A stretch of DNA of 64,000 bases from Ruminococcus flavefaciens (GTDB lineage: Bacteria; Bacillota; Clostridia; Oscillospirales; Ruminococcaceae). A program made the position numbers and the translations under genes. Every line of letters starts with the position of its first letter. Positions within the stretch are counted from its first letter, which is position 1. A model generated the notes under the pieces. The model saw only the letters and a program-made list of their open reading frames with translations, was not told the origin of the DNA and searched no databases. Below, in pieces: positions 52,618 to 61,042 of the stretch. The DNA is taken from NCBI GenBank assembly GCA_002310115.1, contig DBYI01000019.1, positions 1 through 64,000 of the forward strand. Direction: 5' to 3'.

Positions 52618-54243
52618 ATGAAGGACGCAATTAAGAAAATTTCAGCATTTGCAATGGCATTTACTCTTCTCGGTACAGGAACGGCAATCTCTAATACCAT
52701 CTCACCCAAGTTCGACAATTCCATTACAGTAAATGCAGCATTTAATTCTTATAATGGAACTGTAAAAACACAGGGCAGTAATCTCAATGTTAGAAGTGGC
52801 CCCGGAACTAATTATAAGATAATACGTAAATTGTCGAATGGTTCCAGAGTTACAATTTATGAGGAAAATAATGGCTGGGGCAGAATATCCGGTAGTCAGG
52901 AATGGGTCAGCCTTTCCTATATAGCACCGGATTCAACGCCCGCTCCTACTCCTACACCTACACCCACCCCGACCCCAATTGTTACAAATGATGTTACACA
53001 AATCTTCAGCGATGTATATTCAGGACAGTGGTATGTAAGTGCCGTTCAATATGTGTACGACAAAGGACTTATGAGTGGTAAAGGTACACCTCAAGGTGCC
53101 AGCAAGCCTATTTTCGATCCTTCTGGAATAATAACTAAAGGGGAATTTTCTACCATTTTGTACAAATTAGCCGGGCTCCCTGAAATTCATTATTATTCTA
53201 TTTTTAATGATGTAGCTGATAATCAGTGGTATACAAAGCCTGTATTGTTTTCGTACTATTATGGAATTATACCATGCGTTCCAAATACAAACTATGGCGT
53301 CAGTGATGTACTGACACGTGAAAAATGTGCATTGATGTTATACAATTATGTAAAAGTATTTGGCCTTGATTCAAGCAAAACTGATGGGGCATCAAGTGGA
53401 TTCAATGACAGTGGCAGTATCTCTGCCGAGGCAAAGGACGCAATGGATTGGGCTGTTTCCAAAGGTGTTATGAAAGGAAAGGGCAATAATATTCTTGATC
53501 CGCAAGGAAAGATAACACGTGCGGAATGTGCACAGGTTATAAAAAATTATTTTGAAGGCCCCTCTTCATCATCGAATAGAATTGTAGAAAGAGCAGATTA
53601 TCTGTATAACATAGAGTGGGTATGCCAAAAGAATGTTGATGGATGGAGGAGAAATGCTTCAAATAAGTTCTTACAAGGAAACACATATCATATTCCATAT
53701 GGACAGCCTGCCCATGAAGGAAAATATGTATATTATGGCGTTTCAATTGAAAAATTTATAGAGGCAACTAAAAACCCTAATAGTGATTTCTATACAAAAA
53801 GATCATTATGCTACGAATATGATGGTAATAATCGAATCAATATAAATAAATCTGATAATAAAAATTCTGTATATTATGCGATGGACTGCTCAGCATTCGC
53901 ATCATATTGCTGGGGATTAACTTCCAAGAAAACAACCTCAACATGGGGAACAATACCTAACCAGACTTGCATTGGTGACGTTACTGCTACAAATTTAAGC
54001 AACATTATGCCTGGAGATGTTTTAAATTATGCTGGTTCTCACATTGTCGTTGTAACAGATGTTAACAGAGATAACAAAACATTTGAGATTACAGAAATGA
54101 CCGTACCACAAATGAAAAGATCAACTCTTAATGAAACAGATATGATAAAAAAATACGGTCAAAAAAAGAAAAACGGAACTTACCAGTATAAAATATACAG
54201 ACTAAATGATATGTCATCTGTACCTGCTCCCACAAATAATTGA
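52618..54243 (+). CDS. Secreted SH3-SLH-NlpC/P60-like cell-wall protein
   Basis: A 541-residue secreted protein. Signal peptide (to about 41), SH3b domain (about 45-102; LNVRSGPGTNYKII), a Pro-Thr linker (about 106-121), three S-layer homology domains (about 124-310), and a C-terminal papain-like domain with Cys424 (MDCSAFASYCWG) and His475 (GSHIVVVTDV) after MPGDVL, as in NlpC/P60 or related amidases. It probably binds wall glycans by SH3/SLH and cuts peptidoglycan peptides. GAAAGG precedes the ATG. Stands alone between the anti-sigma gene and a terminator. Confidence 0.85.
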   Translation: MKDAIKKISAFAMAFTLLGTGTAISNTISPKFDNSITVNAAFNSYNGTVKTQGSNLNVRSGPGTNYKIIRKLSNGSRVTIYEENNGWGRISGSQEWVSLSYIAPDSTPAPTPTPTPTPTPIVTNDVTQIFSDVYSGQWYVSAVQYVYDKGLMSGKGTPQGASKPIFDPSGIITKGEFSTILYKLAGLPEIHYYSIFNDVADNQWYTKPVLFSYYYGIIPCVPNTNYGVSDVLTREKCALMLYNYVKVFGLDSSKTDGASSGFNDSGSISAEAKDAMDWAVSKGVMKGKGNNILDPQGKITRAECAQVIKNYFEGPSSSSNRIVERADYLYNIEWVCQKNVDGWRRNASNKFLQGNTYHIPYGQPAHEGKYVYYGVSIEKFIEATKNPNSDFYTKRSLCYEYDGNNRININKSDNKNSVYYAMDCSAFASYCWGLTSKKTTSTWGTIPNQTCIGDVTATNLSNIMPGDVLNYAGSHIVVVTDVNRDNKTFEITEMTVPQMKRSTLNETDMIKKYGQKKKNGTYQYKIYRLNDMSSVPAPTNN

Positions 54244-54280
54244 TTGATCTGATTATTTTATCAATATTAATAATTCTATC

Positions 54281-54313
54281 ATGCCACAGGACAGTCTCCT
54301 GTGGCATTTCCCT
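54281..54313 (+). terminator. Terminator of the SH3-SLH-NlpC gene
   Basis: ATGCCACAGGA (54281-54291) pairs perfectly with TCCTGTGGCAT (54297-54307), followed by TTCCCTT, 38 bases after the stop. Confidence 0.8.
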
Positions 54314-54412
54314 TGCCTTATCCTATATACGCCGTCCCCTCAGAGCCATTGTACGGACTTCGAGAGTCACGCCACCAAGGCAAATGCAAGAAAAGTGCAT
54401 TGTCCAATATAA

Positions 54413-54454
54413 TAAAAAAAGCTCCCCTCCTCATGCTTAGCAGGAGGAGGGGAG
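54413..54454 (-). terminator. Terminator of the XRE-dehydrogenase gene
   Basis: CTCCCCTCCTC (54422-54432) pairs with GAGGAGGGGAG (54444-54454); on the minus strand the hairpin is followed by a run of seven T (54413-54420), 60 bases past the stop. Confidence 0.85.
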
Positions 54455-54513
54455 AGCGTTATGCTTTAATGATTGAAACTTCTAAAATATGATTTGCCAA
54501 AACATTCGTTCCT

Positions 54514-56004
54514 CTAATCTCTTCTGAATAGATCGCGAGTATATACTTTATCAGAAACATCATCAAGTGTGGAGTCGTATCGGTTTGCAATGATGCACCC
54601 GCACATTTTTTTGAACTTTTTCAGGTCGTTCACTACAGCAGAGCCAAAGAAGGTACTGCCGTTTTCAAGTGTTGGTTCATAGATAACTATAGTTGCACCC
54701 TTAGCCTTTATACGCTTCATAACGCCCTGAATTGAGGATTGACGGAAGTTGTCGCTGTTTGACTTCATAGTCAGGCGGTATATTCCGACAACAACATTCT
54801 TTTCCATGCTGCTGTCATACTGATTATTGGAAGCATAGCTGTAATAACCTGCCATTTCGAGGACACGGTCGGCAATGAAGTCCTTTCTTGTCCTGTTGCT
54901 TTCAACAATAGCGGTCATCATATTCTGCGGAACGTCCTGATAATTTGCAAGGAGCTGCTTGGTGTCCTTGGGAAGACAGTATCCGCCGTATCCAAATGAG
55001 GGATTGTTATAGTAGTCCCCGACACGCGGGTCAAGGCAGACTCCTTTGATAATATGGGCTGTATTCAGATTTTTAACCTCGGCATAGGTGTCAAGCTCGT
55101 TGAAATATGACACACGCAGAGCAAGATAGGTGTTGACGAAAAGCTTTGTAGCTTCTGCCTCAGTCGTAGCCATGAACAAGACAGGAATATTGGGCTTTAA
55201 AGCCCCCTGCTGAAGCATCGCTGCAAAGGTCTCGGCTGCCTCCATGTTGGCTTTATTTGAGCCAACTATTATTCGGCTCGGGTAGAGGTTATCATAAAGA
55301 GCTTTTGATTCACGGAGAAATTCAGGACTGAAAATGATGTTGTCCATTTCCAGTTTTTCGCATATTTGTACAGTGTAGCCTACGGGAATGGTTGATTTTA
55401 TTACAATCGTCGGCTTCTTTTTATTTTTAACCGTTGCTTTTTTTATAAGCTCAAGGACTGACTCAACAGCGGAGCAGTCAAAAAAATTGGTTTTGGGATC
55501 ATAGTTTGTAGGAGCGGCTATAATTATGAATTCGGCAGATTTGTATGCAGCTTCGCCGTCTGTTGTCGCTTTTAGAGATAGCTTTCGCTCCTCATGCTCG
55601 GCAAGGTATTTCTCAATATAATCGTCCTGTATAGGACTTGTCCAGATGTTAAGCTTTTCGACTTTCTCCGGAATTATGTCTACTGCTGTAACGTCGTGAT
55701 GCTGTGAGAGCAGAACTGCAAGAGAGAGTCCCACATAACCTGTTCCAGCAACGGCTATTTTCTTGCGTTTTACAGCTTTTACAGGTACTTCATCGTCTTC
55801 AAGGACGTCATTGTAGTCAAAGTCAAGTACAGCCGCCAAAGAGAGAAGCTGGTCGACAGAAGGAGAGAAATCTCCAGCTTCAAGACGTGTGAACATTGTT
55901 CGGCTGATACCTGTTTGTTCCGAGAGTGCTGTCTGGGACATGCCTATTGATTTCCTTTTACTGCTAACTATCTCAGCGAGCAGCTTGTTCGATAAGTGTT
56001 TCAA
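54514..56004 (-). CDS. XRE DNA-binding domain fused to UDP-sugar 6-dehydrogenase
   Basis: A 496-residue fusion. Residues 1-60 are an XRE helix-turn-helix (KRKSIGMSQTALSEQTGISR, LEAGDFSPSVDQLLSLAAVL). From about 68 follows a full UDP-glucose/GDP-mannose dehydrogenase: KKIAVAGTGYVGLSLAVLLS (NAD loop), KSTIPVGYT, FSPEFLRES, and GYGGYCLPKD with catalytic Cys343. It would oxidise a UDP-hexose to the uronic acid for polysaccharide. I take the TTG at 56004 as start because AAAGGAGG lies 6-7 bases before it; the ATG at 56025 would place that site inside the gene. The DNA-binding domain suggests it controls its own or the polysaccharide genes; see the inverted repeat at 56102. Confidence 0.88.
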   Translation of the reverse strand: MKHLSNKLLAEIVSSKRKSIGMSQTALSEQTGISRTMFTRLEAGDFSPSVDQLLSLAAVLDFDYNDVLEDDEVPVKAVKRKKIAVAGTGYVGLSLAVLLSQHHDVTAVDIIPEKVEKLNIWTSPIQDDYIEKYLAEHEERKLSLKATTDGEAAYKSAEFIIIAAPTNYDPKTNFFDCSAVESVLELIKKATVKNKKKPTIVIKSTIPVGYTVQICEKLEMDNIIFSPEFLRESKALYDNLYPSRIIVGSNKANMEAAETFAAMLQQGALKPNIPVLFMATTEAEATKLFVNTYLALRVSYFNELDTYAEVKNLNTAHIIKGVCLDPRVGDYYNNPSFGYGGYCLPKDTKQLLANYQDVPQNMMTAIVESNRTRKDFIADRVLEMAGYYSYASNNQYDSSMEKNVVVGIYRLTMKSNSDNFRQSSIQGVMKRIKAKGATIVIYEPTLENGSTFFGSAVVNDLKKFKKMCGCIIANRYDSTLDDVSDKVYTRDLFRRD

Positions 56005-56062
56005 AGCAAGACCTCCTTTTGTCATAATTGATGACGGATTGCGCTGATGGTTTTATATAATT

Positions 56063-56091
56063 ATTATATCATATGTTTGCGATAATGTCAA
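56063..56091 (-). promoter_or_regulatory. Consensus sigma-A promoter of the XRE-dehydrogenase gene
   Basis: On the minus strand TTGACA (56086-56091), a 17-base spacer and TATAAT (56063-56068): a perfect match to the consensus. Its strength suggests the gene needs repression. Confidence 0.85.
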
Positions 56092-56101
56092 TCGTGCTGC
56101 T

Positions 56102-56123
56102 GTTATATCTGTCAAGATATAAC
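56102..56123. promoter_or_regulatory. 22-bp inverted repeat beside the promoter, candidate operator
   Basis: GTTATATCT-gtca-AGATATAAC is perfectly symmetrical with a 4-base centre and starts 10 bases upstream of the -35 box. The size suits a dimeric XRE protein, and the promoter drives an XRE-fused enzyme, so self-regulation is a natural guess. Confidence 0.5.
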
Positions 56124-56128
56124 AGACT

Positions 56129-56153
56129 ATAAGAGTACATAACAGCAGAGCTT
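56129..56153. repeat. 25-bp exact copy of part of the sigma gene at 50948
   Basis: Identical over 25 bases to 50948-50972, the region coding IRVHNSRA in sigma region 4. The bases on either side do not match a sigma gene. It is either a scrap of a lost paralogue or a copied fragment. A 97-codon minus-strand frame (56053-56346) with hydrophobic stretches crosses it, but it has no ribosome-binding site and I do not call it a gene. 56,347-56,677 holds nothing more that I can support. Confidence 0.6.
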
Positions 56154-56677
56154 GGGGTATTTCCTGGCTGTACTTTTCTTGGCAACTCCAATAGATTATT
56201 ATTAAAGGGAAAACAAAGGCACTATATATAATTATTTTAACATAAAAATTGCTTAGTCTTTTTTCACTCTTGAAACGTCTAATAAGTAAGGATATGTGAT
56301 TTGACGTGAAAGAAGCAGAATAATAAATTTCGGGACTGTTTTCCATTGGTACAACAACTCAGCATGGAGAAAAGTGATCTTATTCAGTAAAAAAACCGAG
56401 ATTTTGTCAAAGTTATCATTGATTGTTGCATTAGTTATAATTCATGACCAGTCTGTGGATATTTACAGGAGAGTAAGAGAACACAGCAGGTATTAGCCAC
56501 TATGTAGTATACTTATCAAAAATATCAACACATATGAAATAATTGATTGATTGTAAGATTAAAATATCTAATTCAGCAAAGAATGGGGGAGAGATGGTAT
56601 TCAATGTATGATGTTTTCTTCTTCATGATCAGTCAATTAATAATAAAATACTTAAAATATAAGGAGTAAGATTTAAA

Positions 56678-58336
56678 ATGAAGAAATTATCAAAACCATT
56701 TATTAGTATCTTCTTGACTATTGTAATGATCATTACAGCAATACCTATGTCCGCTTTTGCAGCAAACTACAGTGTTAATTATTGGGAGCATTCTGAGCCA
56801 ACTCGTCAGCTTTACTACAATGGCGGTTCACAGATGTACGGTGATGATGTAAAGTGGTTTCAGTGTGCTATAAATAACCTGGTAATGAATGGAGATATCA
56901 ATAACAGTCAGCTTAATACTCCCAAATTAGATGTTGACGGTTATTTTGGAAATGCATCAAAGAAAGCACTTCTTGACTTTCAGACTAAGTATTCTTTAGC
57001 AGTAGATGGATATTTTGGACCAGATTCACGTGCTAAAATGAAGTCAATGCTTAGATCCGGTTCGTCATCATCATCATCTTCTTCTTCATCCTCAACGCCT
57101 AAACCAAGCTATGAACCTGTTGAGCATCTTATACATGAAGGTGTTTACTACATTCGCAATAAGAAATCCAACAAGTACATGGATGTTGAATCAGGTGGTA
57201 CACACAATGGTGCAAATATAATTCAATACACATTACATGGTGGTGCTAATCAGCAGTTTAGAATCAAGTATGAAGGTGAAAGTATAGGTTACAAGATCAC
57301 TCCGATGAATTGTCAGAGTAAATGTTTTGATCTGAGTAGCCAATCAGCAGCAAATACAAATGGTACCGATCTGATGATATATGATGCTTCAAACTCTTAT
57401 ATAGAACAAAGCTTCAGACTCACACCTGTGATGGATGAAAGAGGCTGCGTAAGTGTAGAAATTGGTTCAGTAGCCAGCAATGGTCAAAAGGTACTTGAAG
57501 TAACAGATTCATCTATTGATAATTGTGCAATTATTCAACTCTGGGAGCGAAGTGACTCAAGGGATAATGATAACTGGATTTTAGAACGTGTAGATCGTCA
57601 GCAGCCTAATCTTCCTGATAAGTTTGAGGCGGGAAACAGCACATATCCTCTCGGCTCTATATGTTATGACGGCTATAGATATAAAATTGTAACAGAGGAC
57701 GATGAGATTCCGGCAAATGGTTTCATTGTTGAACATAAATTATCTGAGAGAAACAATTTTTTTGATTGGTCTGAATTTGTAAGTCTCGAATTAGAGGGAG
57801 AAGATTATCATTCAGCTGGAGTTGTTGCAACAGGTTTTGCTCTTCAGACATTAAGTGCTTTAATAAACGCTCATGATACTACAGATATTGTAGTTACTTT
57901 ATATAGATCTCAGGCAGGTATCAGATATGCAACTATTAGAATATATGATTCAGCGGTAATGGATTTAATGTATCAAAAAGCAGGCAAGACACTAGCTTCT
58001 GTAGAAATGGAAGATGGAAGGAGAATGCAGATGCATTTTGATGAACAACATATCAAAGGAAATGATAGGTTTATTTATAATGGTTACATCAATAGAAATG
58101 GTGCTTTCTGCATAGCATTCCGTGGATATAATGACGATTATATAACAATAAGTGAAACTTCAGGTTGGAATTCAAAATGGAATTTGGTTCCATGGTATGG
58201 TTATGGATATGATATGAAGCATAAAACTCCTTTTGAAGCTATGCAGGCAGATTCCGGTTATACAGCTCTGCTTAACAGGTGCCTTAAACAAACACCACAA
58301 AAGGATGTCTTTTTTACTAAGTCTTTTGTACTATAG
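56678..58336 (+). CDS. Secreted peptidoglycan-binding and ricin-lectin protein
   Basis: A 552-residue secreted protein. Signal peptide (to about 28), a PG_binding_1 domain (about 55-128; VDGYFGNASKKALLDFQTKY, then VDGYFGPDSRAKM), a Ser-rich linker (about 130-145), a ricin-type beta-trefoil (about 150-310; YYIRNKKSNKYMDVESGG, GANQQFRI, IIQLWERSDSRDNDNWILE) and an unrecognised C-terminal domain (about 320-552). It probably links wall binding to sugar binding; whether the C-terminal domain is an enzyme is not clear. AAGGAG precedes the ATG. Confidence 0.8.
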   Translation: MKKLSKPFISIFLTIVMIITAIPMSAFAANYSVNYWEHSEPTRQLYYNGGSQMYGDDVKWFQCAINNLVMNGDINNSQLNTPKLDVDGYFGNASKKALLDFQTKYSLAVDGYFGPDSRAKMKSMLRSGSSSSSSSSSSSTPKPSYEPVEHLIHEGVYYIRNKKSNKYMDVESGGTHNGANIIQYTLHGGANQQFRIKYEGESIGYKITPMNCQSKCFDLSSQSAANTNGTDLMIYDASNSYIEQSFRLTPVMDERGCVSVEIGSVASNGQKVLEVTDSSIDNCAIIQLWERSDSRDNDNWILERVDRQQPNLPDKFEAGNSTYPLGSICYDGYRYKIVTEDDEIPANGFIVEHKLSERNNFFDWSEFVSLELEGEDYHSAGVVATGFALQTLSALINAHDTTDIVVTLYRSQAGIRYATIRIYDSAVMDLMYQKAGKTLASVEMEDGRRMQMHFDEQHIKGNDRFIYNGYINRNGAFCIAFRGYNDDYITISETSGWNSKWNLVPWYGYGYDMKHKTPFEAMQADSGYTALLNRCLKQTPQKDVFFTKSFVL

Positions 58337-58377
58337 TAAAATGAGATTAATGGCATAAATTATTTTTTATTTATGGA

Positions 58378-58408
58378 GCTCGGATAGTTCTTATCCGGGC
58401 TTCTTTTT
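58378..58408 (+). terminator. Terminator of the PG-binding/lectin gene
   Basis: GCTCGGATA (58378-58386) pairs with TATCCGGGC (58392-58400), one wobble pair, followed by TTCTTTTTT. Confidence 0.8.
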
Positions 58409-58417
58409 TATCGGTAT

Positions 58418-58897
58418 TTATAGCAATTTTGAAAATGGGAACATTGCATCCGTATATATCTGCTGGAGTTTATATAGTGGAATTTTAAAGAAATGTGCAG
58501 TCAGGAAGTTATCAACTACTCTCTCACCTTTCCAAGGGTTAAGTATAATTGGAATACTATTAACATCAATTGATACAAAATCATTAGATTGAGGATCATC
58601 TAATTTAGAAACTTTTCCTTCTAAAGATAAATCATATTCGATTTCTTTATAAATTTGTTCAATATAATTGTTTGATTGAGGCGACTCCACATATTCCAAA
58701 GCTTTTATCGCTTCATTATTGTTTAAGTACTCAACAATAAGTGCAATCAAGTATTTTGCAACTTTTGTTTTATCGTACCCAAATGCATTATTCTCGATTA
58801 TATTTATGTAATTTTTAAACCTATTTTCGTTATCGTTTTCAGTGGCTAATTCTGGACTTTTTTTAAATAAATTTTTGAGTGATAGAATAAAAGACAT
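58418..58897 (-). CDS. Hypothetical cytoplasmic protein
   Basis: A 159-residue, mostly helical, charged protein with no signal or membrane segment. AAAGGAG before the ATG is a strong sign that it is real. I do not recognise the family. It lies alone between the lectin gene (convergent) and the prophage portal gene (divergent), a place where bacterial accessory or prophage-carried genes are common. Confidence 0.65.
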   Translation of the reverse strand: MSFILSLKNLFKKSPELATENDNENRFKNYINIIENNAFGYDKTKVAKYLIALIVEYLNNNEAIKALEYVESPQSNNYIEQIYKEIEYDLSLEGKVSKLDDPQSNDFVSIDVNSIPIILNPWKGERVVDNFLTAHFFKIPLYKLQQIYTDAMFPFSKLL

Positions 58898-58991
58898 ATC
58901 TAATCTCCTTTAAAAAACATTGAGTTGAGTATAAATTTATATATATTATATCACAAGCCCATACAAAAAGTCAACGAGAGGAGTGATGCAC

Positions 58992-60245
58992 ATGGGCATT
59001 TTCAGCGGACTGTTCCGGTCGAGGGACAAGCCGAAGGACAGCTACGACAGCCCGTCCTACAGTTATTTCTTCGGGCGGACTCATGCGGGCAAGCGTGTCA
59101 ACGACCGCACGGCAATGCAGATCATCGCAGTTTACGCCTGCGTAAGAGTGCTGTCGGAGGCGATCGCACAACTGCCCCTGCACGTTTATCAATACACAGA
59201 CAGCGGAAAAGAGCGAGTGCCGAGGCACCCGCTATATTTTTTGCTGCACGATCAGCCGAATCCCGAAATGACATCCTTCGTGTTCCGGGAAACGCTGATG
59301 ACGCATCTGCTGATTTACGGCAACGCCTATGCGCAGATCATCCGGAACGGCAGAGGCGACGTCATCGGACTGTATCCGCTGATGCCGGATAAGGTGCGTG
59401 TTGACCGTGACGATCGCGGCAGGCTCATTTACCGCTACAGCCGATACGACGAACACAACCCGAATATAAAGGAACAGGGCGAGATCATTCTGCCCATGGA
59501 ACAGGTGCTGCATATTCCGGGACTTGGCTTTGACGGTCTGGTAGGATACAGCCCCATTGCAATGGCGAAGAACGCTATAGGTCTTGCGGTCGCCTGCGAT
59601 GAATACGGCGCATCGTTCTTTGCTAACGGTGCTGCTCCATCTGCTGTGCTGGAATATCCGGGTACTATCAAAAATCCTGAGCGTATACGGGAGGCATGGC
59701 ACAGGGCTTATGGAAACGGTAATGCACATAAAGTTGCTGTTCTTGAGGAGGGCATGAAATACACCCCTATCTCCATTCCGAATAATGATGCACAGTTCCT
59801 TGAAACCCGTAAATTTCAGATTGAGGAAATTGCCCGACTGTATCGTGTGCCGCTGCACATGATCGGTGATCTCGACCATGCAACATTCAGCAATATAGAG
59901 CATTTGTCGCTGGAATTCGTAAAATACACCCTTGATCCATGGCTGGTACGCTGGGAACAGGGACTGCAGAAAGCGCTTCTTTCCGATTCGGAAAAGAGGC
60001 GCTATTTTATTAGATTCAATGTGGAAGGTCTGCTGCGCGGCGACTACGCAAGCCGTATGCAGGGATATGCAACTGCAAGACAGAACGGCTGGCTGTCCGC
60101 TAATGATATACGCGAGCTGGAGGATATGAACGCCATTCCCGATGAGGAAGGCGGCAATCTGTATCTTGTTAACGGCAGCTTTACAAAGCTTAAGGATGCA
60201 GGCGCTTTTGCAAATAATAACATAGGAGGTATTGCAGATGAATAA
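58992..60245 (+). CDS. Phage portal protein (HK97 family)
   Basis: Forms the ring through which DNA enters the head. A 417-residue protein: AMQIIAVYACVRVLSEAIAQ, VYQYTDSGKERV, HPLYFLLHDQPNPEMTSF, FRETLMTHLLIYGNAYAQII, YRVPLHMIGDLDHATFSNIE, all canonical. ATG at 58992 is 8 bases after GAGAGGAG; nearer upstream starts are too close. The first 600 bases are visibly richer in GC than the rest of the gene, a sign of mosaicism. No terminase gene precedes it. Confidence 0.95.
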   Translation: MGIFSGLFRSRDKPKDSYDSPSYSYFFGRTHAGKRVNDRTAMQIIAVYACVRVLSEAIAQLPLHVYQYTDSGKERVPRHPLYFLLHDQPNPEMTSFVFRETLMTHLLIYGNAYAQIIRNGRGDVIGLYPLMPDKVRVDRDDRGRLIYRYSRYDEHNPNIKEQGEIILPMEQVLHIPGLGFDGLVGYSPIAMAKNAIGLAVACDEYGASFFANGAAPSAVLEYPGTIKNPERIREAWHRAYGNGNAHKVAVLEEGMKYTPISIPNNDAQFLETRKFQIEEIARLYRVPLHMIGDLDHATFSNIEHLSLEFVKYTLDPWLVRWEQGLQKALLSDSEKRRYFIRFNVEGLLRGDYASRMQGYATARQNGWLSANDIRELEDMNAIPDEEGGNLYLVNGSFTKLKDAGAFANNNIGGIADE

Positions 60246-61029
60246 ATTCTGGAACTGGGTAAAAAACGAAGATACCAATGCAACAGAGCTTATCTTCAAT
60301 GGCCCGATTTCTGAGGATACATGGTTCGGTGATGAAATTACGCCAGCTATGTTCCGAAATGAACTGTCAAAAGTATCTGGTGATCTCACTGTATGGATAA
60401 ACTCTCCAGGAGGAGATGTTTTTGCAGCTTCGCAGATATACACTATGCTGCGGAATCATAAGGGTAAGGTAATCGTCAAGATAGACGGTATCGCTGCCAG
60501 TGCCGCTTCTGTTGTTGCTATGGCTGGCGATGAAACACTCATAACTCCAACTGGCATGCTTATGATCCATAACCCTGCCACCATAGCAATGGGCAATAAG
60601 TCAGATATGGAACAGGCTATAAGGCTGCTTGACGAGGTCAAAGAGAGCATTATAAACGCCTACGAGGAGAAGTCTCATCAGTCACGTGCCAGGATAGCCC
60701 ATATGATGGACGAGGAAACATGGCTTAATGCAAAAAAGGCTCTAAGCATGGGACTTGTGGATGGTATTCTTTTTACAGATGATGCAGCAGATGACGCTCC
60801 GGCTGAAGAAGATCCGGATGAAAATACACCTGATGAGGAAGAAAATGAAGAGCCTGACAAGGACGAAGGTAAGCTTAAGAGACGTAAAACCGACGATATT
60901 GCTGCTATGTCATACTCAGCTGCATCAGCTATGGACAAGCTTATGAGGAAAATCTCAGCATCATATACACCTGTTACAGGTACACCAATCGACCAGCTGG
61001 ACAAGAGATTGTCTCTGCTTAAACACTAA
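60238..61029 (+). CDS. ClpP-like prohead maturation protease
   Basis: Cuts scaffold and capsid during head maturation. A 263-residue protein: FNGPISEDTWFGDEITPAMF, WINSPGGDVFAASQIYTML, IDGIAASAASVVAMAGDE with the likely nucleophile Ser88, and LMIHNPAT with the catalytic His. A long acidic region (about 180-215) follows the protease domain and may act as scaffold. AGGAGG precedes the ATG at 60238, overlapping the portal gene by 8 bases. Confidence 0.93.
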   Translation: MNKFWNWVKNEDTNATELIFNGPISEDTWFGDEITPAMFRNELSKVSGDLTVWINSPGGDVFAASQIYTMLRNHKGKVIVKIDGIAASAASVVAMAGDETLITPTGMLMIHNPATIAMGNKSDMEQAIRLLDEVKESIINAYEEKSHQSRARIAHMMDEETWLNAKKALSMGLVDGILFTDDAADDAPAEEDPDENTPDEEENEEPDKDEGKLKRRKTDDIAAMSYSAASAMDKLMRKISASYTPVTGTPIDQLDKRLSLLKH

Positions 61030-61042
61030 GGAGGAATGTGTA

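Noticed and set aside
56053..56346. 97-codon minus-strand frame with hydrophobic stretches
   Set aside because: No ribosome-binding site, and it crosses the duplicated 25-base segment, the inverted repeat and the promoter of the dehydrogenase gene.
59232..60443. Long minus-strand reading frame of about 400 codons opposite the portal gene
   Set aside because: It is the antisense frame of a clear portal gene, has no ribosome-binding site and its Cys/His/Ile-rich translation matches no protein pattern.
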